Source: a bacterium (GTDB taxonomy: Bacteria; Nitrospinota_A; UBA7883; JACRGQ01). Taken from it: a stretch of 9,485 nt of DNA. Location of the stretch: assembly GCA_021815535.1 (NCBI GenBank), contig JAKAGL010000070.1:1-9485 (forward strand). The letters are read 5' to 3'. A program made the position numbers and the translations under genes. The notes under the pieces were generated by a model, which did not search any database, was not told the origin of the DNA, and saw only the letters and a program-made list of their open reading frames with translations. Shown here one piece after another: positions 5,983-9,485 of this stretch (the first letter of the stretch is position 1; each line of letters opens with the position of its first letter).

Positions 5983-6669
5983 TCATTGCCCCGGCGTGGG
6001 CGGCTTGCCGGCAAGCAGGTTGGTAATGTCATCCACGGCTTCCTGCATCATGTAGTCACGCCCACGATACATCTTCACCACCTTGCCGTCACGGCCGATA
6101 AGCACCGTCCGCACCGTGTGCTCAAAGAATCCATCCTCCTCGTTCCAACGGACAACTATGCCATATTCCCGGCAGATATCAACGATATCCCCCGGCGCGC
6201 CCGATAGATACGCCCACTTTGCCGGATCCTTTTCCCAATTGGCGGCAAACGCCGCCAAAGTGGCGGGGCTGTCTTTGTCGTCAAAACTCAACGAAACCAG
6301 CATCAGATCTTTACCCAAACGGTCTTTGTGCTTGCCAGCCACATAGTTCATCTTTTTATTGAGATATTGGCAAATGCCATGCTTGCAATCGGAATAGATA
6401 AAATCCATCAGCACCAACTTGCCGCGGAAATCGGACAGCCGCACTTTGTTTCCCGCCTGATCGAGAAAATAACCGTTCTTCCTTGCCAGATCCGCATTTT
6501 TGTCGCGGAAGCCGTATTGCAGCCTATCCGTATTTTCGTTCCGTTTATCGGGAATGACAGGTGCGTTATGGATATGCATTGGGTTTTCACCCCCGCCGTG
6601 GCCGTGTTCCGCCGCGGCGGGAACGGTTATCATCAGGCCAGCCACAAGAACAACAAACATGTTTTTCAT
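5983..6669 (-). CDS. SCO1/SenC-like exported thioredoxin-fold protein
   Basis: SCO proteins deliver copper to, or keep reduced the cysteines of, the CuA site of cytochrome oxidases; some bacterial members act as thiol oxidoreductases or redox sensors. Numbered from the ATG at 6669, a signal peptide (1-20, MKNMFVVLVAGLMITVPAAA) ends before EHG. A His-rich mature N-terminus (H22, H24, H32, H34) could bind metal. The thioredoxin fold runs from about 62 to 220, with LSDFRGKLVLMDFIYSDC, SLSFDDKDSPATLAAF and EHTVRTVLIGRDGKVV; H184 matches the conserved copper-binding His. The cysteine pair C95/C100 is spaced CX4C rather than the usual CX3C, and both prolines of CPxxCP are missing. A third cysteine is C166. 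A TTG at 6670-6672 could add one residue. The Shine-Dalgarno sequence is weak. The gene converges on the activase gene with a 102-base gap and no clear terminator. No oxidase gene is in the window. Confidence 0.82.
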   Translation of the reverse strand: MKNMFVVLVAGLMITVPAAAEHGHGGGENPMHIHNAPVIPDKRNENTDRLQYGFRDKNADLARKNGYFLDQAGNKVRLSDFRGKLVLMDFIYSDCKHGICQYLNKKMNYVAGKHKDRLGKDLMLVSLSFDDKDSPATLAAFAANWEKDPAKWAYLSGAPGDIVDICREYGIVVRWNEEDGFFEHTVRTVLIGRDGKVVKMYRGRDYMMQEAVDDITNLLAGKPPTPGQ

Positions 6670-6701
6670 CAAGCTTTAATAGTAACACCGGGCTGGGTTG
6701 T

Positions 6702-6724
6702 CCGGTAAATACTTTCAATACCGG
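6702..6724. repeat. Dyad repeat between the divergent SCO-like and kinase genes
   Basis: CCGGTA (6702-6707) and TACCGG (6719-6724) form a perfect 6+6 inverted repeat around an 11-base AT-rich centre. It lies between the two divergent genes, just before a candidate promoter for the kinase gene. The size and place suit a dimeric repressor or activator site; a short hairpin is the alternative. Confidence 0.35.
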
Positions 6725-6728
6725 CCCG

Positions 6729-6757
6729 TTGCCGTTAATCCGCTTTATGTGGATAAT
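6729..6757 (+). promoter_or_regulatory. Candidate sigma70-type promoter for the PAS kinase gene
   Basis: TTGCCG (6729-6734) and GATAAT (6752-6757) are separated by 17 bases, with 4 of 6 and 5 of 6 consensus matches. Transcription would start near 6764, about 70 bases before the kinase start codon. GGGAGG at 6758-6763 looks like a ribosome-binding site but opens no frame in phase with the kinase. Confidence 0.4.
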
Positions 6758-6834
6758 GGGAGGAAGGCTTTGTATAAAACTTTATGTCAATATCGTACTA
6801 AGGGAGATACGCGGAACCGAATACCGCATACATC

Positions 6835-8901
6835 ATGCAAACAGGCGTTTCGGCATCATCTTCCCGGCACAAAAGCGTGGGCCAATGGTTGCACGTTGGA
6901 AGACGAACCCCGTTGGGCCGAGTCATAATATTACTTTCCTTGCTAATGATGGCGGCATTCGCCGCCGGATACCTTTACCTCGAAGCGTCAAGTTTTAACC
7001 AGATTGAAAACAGCGACCGGGAGCGCAATGCCCGGAGCGGTGAGATATCCCTTCTTACCCAATCGCTGTTTTTGATGGAACAAAGTTTTGATGCGGCGCA
7101 CAACCTCCTCTTCTTTAGTGTCTTGCTTAAAAACGGAGAGATCCCCCGCACCAAGGTGGAAAGCTATATTAATGTTGAATTGCTGTCTGCCGAACAGGCT
7201 AGGGATGCATTGCAGCGGTTCCTGCGCGGCAAGGGGAGCCATATCCCTGCCGACATCCGAAGGAATATCGCCAGCGCGGCAGCTGAGCACCAGACCGTCG
7301 CGGCGAAGGTGCAAAATCTACTGCGTGGCGGGTCCCGGCAATCGGCAGATGCCATGAGCCTGTTCGACGCCCGATCTTCCCTCCGGCAACGCCACGATGA
7401 ACTGATGAACCGAATCAACGCTGAAATGGGCCGCCTCAAGATCAACTATGATCTTTACGCCAAATCGGACATACAGGCGCAGACGGAGGCGCGAAACAAA
7501 GCGGTTGCTGGTGTATTGATCGTGGAAGCGTTGACTCTGTTCTTGGGACTGATGGAGTTGGCGGCGGCGGGACGGGCCGGAATGGTAGCCCAGGCGCTGG
7601 ACGAAGAGCGTGAAAAATATAAAAAACTTCTGGGACATGCGGGGGATGCGGTCATCATTTCCGATGCGGATACCGGCTTGGTCGCAGAGATCAACCGCAA
7701 GGGAGAAGAACTGCTCAGAATGCGCCACACTGATGTGGTGGGAAAACCGCTTGAGTCCCTTTTCCCTCCCGCGGAACGCACACAGTATATGACCTTGTTT
7801 GCCGAAATGACCGCTCGCGGCGGACCGGATGAAACAGGCCCGAGTCCAAAACGCATCAAACTTATCCGCGCGGACGGGCTGGAAGTGCCGGTGGATGTTC
7901 GGTTAGCCCTGATAACGGTGGAAGGGCATCGCCTGATGCAAGGAATTTACCGTGATATTGCGGCACAGCGGGCGCACGAGAAATTGATGGAACAACAGGC
8001 GGCGGCCCAAATGGAACTGGTTCGGCAAACAGTGGAAGCCCTGGAAGAAGCGCGGGACGAACGGAAGAAAGCCGAAGAAGCGAACCGCCTGAAATCGGAA
8101 TTCGTCGCAAACATGTCACACGAACTGCGTACGCCGCTTACCTCCGTGCTCGGTTATTCACGTATTGCACGCGAACGGATCGACGATGTATTGAACACAC
8201 TGAAGCTCATCCGCCAGTATGCCGCCGCGGAAGAAGGAAAAAGCCCGGTGGCGCCAGTTTCCGCGTTGGCTGAAATGGCGGAAACCGCGAACCACGCCGA
8301 ACAAACTATCACCGAAATAGCCTCTTTTGGCGATGTGGTGGTTGGACAGGGGGAACGCCTTCTGCAACTCATCAACGACCTGCTGGATATGAGTTCGCTG
8401 GAATCGGGCCAATTGACAATGCAGGAGCACGTTTCCTCCGCACGGATGATCCTGCATTCCGTCATCACCCGCTTAACCGCCGCCGCCGGCGAGAAACATA
8501 TCCGGCTCACAACCAACAGCGACAACCTGCGGAACTCAGACATCTTCTTCCTCGGCGATACCTCGCGAATCGAACAGACGATATTCAACCTCGCGCAAAA
8601 CGCCATTAAATACAGCACCGGTGGCGAGGTAAGTATTACCGCCGCAACGGAGAATGGGCATCTTTTTTTCCGTATAAAAGATCAAGGCATCGGTATTCCG
8701 GCCAAACACTACGAGACAATATTCGATGCTTTCCGTCAGCTCGATGGCGGCAATACCCGTGCGCAGGGGGGGGTTGGATTGGGCCTGACCCTTTCAAGGA
8801 AATTGGCGGAGGCAATGAAAGGGTCTATCAGCGTGAACTCGGTGGAAGGGAAAGGTTCAGAATTTACCTTTATGCTTCCCTACCGGCCAGTGGAAAGCTG
8901 A
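6835..8901 (+). CDS. Membrane-bound PAS sensor histidine kinase (688 aa)
   Basis: A two-component sensor. Order of parts: cytoplasmic N-tail; TM1 about 29-48; a mostly helical periplasmic region about 50-218, resembling a four-helix-bundle sensor; TM2 about 222-243; no recognisable HAMP; PAS domain about 255-375 (HAGDAVIISDADTGLVAEINRKGEELL); coiled coil 376-420; HisKA with His429 in MSHELRTPLTSVLGY; HATPase_c with N-box FNLAQNAIKY (N589), G1 box DQGIGIP (616-622), F-box IFDAFRQLDGG and G2 box GGVGLGLTLS (645-654). All catalytic motifs are intact. His429 is 96 residues from G525 of the helix-2 end (LESG), against about 55 in the usual HisKA domain, so the hairpin carries roughly 40 extra residues. 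A run of eight G (8766-8773) lies inside the G2 box codons. The ATG at 6835 has no good Shine-Dalgarno sequence. TTG 6913, with GGAAG upstream, is a less likely start because it removes the positive residues before TM1. No response regulator is adjacent. Confidence 0.92.
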   Translation: MQTGVSASSSRHKSVGQWLHVGRRTPLGRVIILLSLLMMAAFAAGYLYLEASSFNQIENSDRERNARSGEISLLTQSLFLMEQSFDAAHNLLFFSVLLKNGEIPRTKVESYINVELLSAEQARDALQRFLRGKGSHIPADIRRNIASAAAEHQTVAAKVQNLLRGGSRQSADAMSLFDARSSLRQRHDELMNRINAEMGRLKINYDLYAKSDIQAQTEARNKAVAGVLIVEALTLFLGLMELAAAGRAGMVAQALDEEREKYKKLLGHAGDAVIISDADTGLVAEINRKGEELLRMRHTDVVGKPLESLFPPAERTQYMTLFAEMTARGGPDETGPSPKRIKLIRADGLEVPVDVRLALITVEGHRLMQGIYRDIAAQRAHEKLMEQQAAAQMELVRQTVEALEEARDERKKAEEANRLKSEFVANMSHELRTPLTSVLGYSRIARERIDDVLNTLKLIRQYAAAEEGKSPVAPVSALAEMAETANHAEQTITEIASFGDVVVGQGERLLQLINDLLDMSSLESGQLTMQEHVSSARMILHSVITRLTAAAGEKHIRLTTNSDNLRNSDIFFLGDTSRIEQTIFNLAQNAIKYSTGGEVSITAATENGHLFFRIKDQGIGIPAKHYETIFDAFRQLDGGNTRAQGGVGLGLTLSRKLAEAMKGSISVNSVEGKGSEFTFMLPYRPVES

Positions 8902-8948
8902 ACGGTAACGGATGATCCCACGCTTCGCCATGAGGCTTCGTTAACTCT

Positions 8949-8968
8949 TTGCTCCTCAGCAACTTTTG
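8949..8968 (+). terminator. Possible weak terminator after the PAS kinase gene
   Basis: TTGCT and AGCAA form a 5-base-pair stem around CCTC, followed directly by CTTTTGT. It begins 48 bases after the kinase stop. The stem is short and only partly GC, so it would be inefficient on its own. Confidence 0.3.
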
Positions 8969-8992
8969 TGCCCACAGGCGACAAAAACAGTT

Positions 8993-9020
8993 TTGAACTG
9001 AAACCTGATACCGCTATGAT
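8993..9020 (+). promoter_or_regulatory. Sigma70-type promoter for the HDOD gene
   Basis: TTGAAC (8993-8998) and TATGAT (9015-9020) are 16 bases apart, with 5 of 6 and 5 of 6 matches, the best -35/-10 pair in the window. The expected start near 9027 would leave a leader of about 6 bases before ATG 9033 or 21 bases before ATG 9048. Confidence 0.6.
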
Positions 9021-9032
9021 TAACAGTGGAAT

Positions 9033-9464
9033 ATGAATGGTGCCAATATGACAAATCCGGTCAAAGAAGACATTATAAAACATATCGACCGCCTCCCCGG
9101 CTTTTCGATGACCGTTTCGAAAGTCATCTCACTATCCAACGACTTGCGCGCTTCGCCGAAAGACCTTATTCATGCCATCAGCCTCGATCCGGTGCTTACC
9201 GCGGAGGCATTACGGCTGATCAACAGCGCCTACTTCGGCATGAAACAGCAGGTGTCATCGCTCAATCGCGCGGTTGTTCTGCTGGGGGTGAATACCATAA
9301 AAAACGTTGCTATCGGCAGTGCGGTAATAGGCGCCATAAAGATGCGGAATAATTTCAATTATTTTACAAGCGACCAGTTTTGGGAACATTCTCTGGGAGT
9401 GGCGACAGGAAGCAAAATTCTGGCGGCACGCCTCGGTGTGCCCCCCCAGGACCGCGACGAATAA
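9033..9464 (+). CDS. HDOD-domain signalling protein, cut by an in-frame TAA
   Basis: HDOD domains are catalytically altered relatives of HD hydrolases found in regulators of motility, cell cycle and two-component signalling. Residues 14-143 match the N-terminal part of the domain: KHIDRLPGFSMTVSKVISL, the SLDPVLTAEALRLINSAYFG motif, SSLNRAVVLLGVNTIKNVAIGSAV and FWEHSLGVATGSKILAARLGVP. The frame stops at TAA 9462-9464, yet the same frame goes on as FIAGLLH up to the last base of the window, exactly the sequence expected next (DExFIAGLLHD in many HDOD proteins). A full domain is about 200 aa, so the 143-residue product would lack its second half. This suggests a nonsense mutation, a sequencing error, or a recent pseudogene. 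The start is unsure: ATG 9033 and ATG 9048 both lack a good Shine-Dalgarno sequence, and promoter spacing slightly favours 9048. Confidence 0.8.
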   Translation: MNGANMTNPVKEDIIKHIDRLPGFSMTVSKVISLSNDLRASPKDLIHAISLDPVLTAEALRLINSAYFGMKQQVSSLNRAVVLLGVNTIKNVAIGSAVIGAIKMRNNFNYFTSDQFWEHSLGVATGSKILAARLGVPPQDRDE

Positions 9465-9485
9465 TTTATTGCCGGACTATTGCAC

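Noticed and set aside
9462..9464. TAA reassigned to an amino acid in this organism
   Set aside because: TAA ends the first hsp20 gene and htrA at the expected lengths within this same window.
1..9485. Mobile element, CRISPR, toxin-antitoxin or phage-defence system
   Set aside because: No transposase, integrase, terminal repeats, repeat-spacer pattern or defence domains were found; the genes look like ordinary chromosomal stress and signalling functions.

Overview
The window looks like a gene-dense stretch of a Gram-negative-type bacterial chromosome with moderate to high GC and short intergenic gaps. All genes lie on the plus strand except one SCO-like gene. No insertion sequence, CRISPR array, tRNA or rRNA is visible. 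Exported HtrA and SCO proteins and a membrane sensor kinase point to a periplasm. A 2-hydroxyacyl-CoA dehydratase-like protein with its oxygen-sensitive activase points to an organism that lives anaerobically at least part of the time. I cannot assign a genus. A deltaproteobacterial or Nitrospirota/Nitrospinota-like source is only a guess.

Layout. 2-1348: the 3' part of a soluble tandem-GAF histidine kinase whose gene begins before the window. 1494-1928 and 1955-2458: two Hsp20 small heat-shock proteins in tandem, with nearly identical ribosome-binding-site/start contexts. The first is preceded by a hairpin that buries its Shine-Dalgarno sequence and start codon and resembles a FourU RNA thermometer. 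A C-rich tract and a strong terminator-like hairpin follow. 2616-4112: an HtrA/DegP-type periplasmic serine protease with its own extended -10 promoter. 4112-5113 and 5110-5880: a 2-hydroxyacyl-CoA dehydratase-family protein and a BadF/HgdC-type ATPase activase, joined to htrA by 1-base and 4-base overlaps, so the three genes form one translationally coupled unit. 5983-6669 (minus): an exported SCO1/SenC-like protein with an unusual CX4C motif. 6835-8901: a membrane-bound PAS histidine kinase with an extended HisKA hairpin. 9033-9464: the N-terminal part of an HDOD-domain protein, cut by a TAA codon although the reading frame continues with typical HDOD sequence to the window edge.

The first half reads as a proteostasis island: sensor kinase, two holdase chaperones, then a periplasmic protease/chaperone. 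The unexpected element is the radical-type dehydratase/activase pair locked into the htrA message. The second half combines a redox/copper-type periplasmic thioredoxin-fold protein, a sensor kinase and an HDOD signalling protein. The observations most worth checking are the candidate RNA thermometer, the htrA-dehydratase-activase coupling, the in-frame stop in the HDOD gene, and the motif deviations in the SCO protein and the two kinases.
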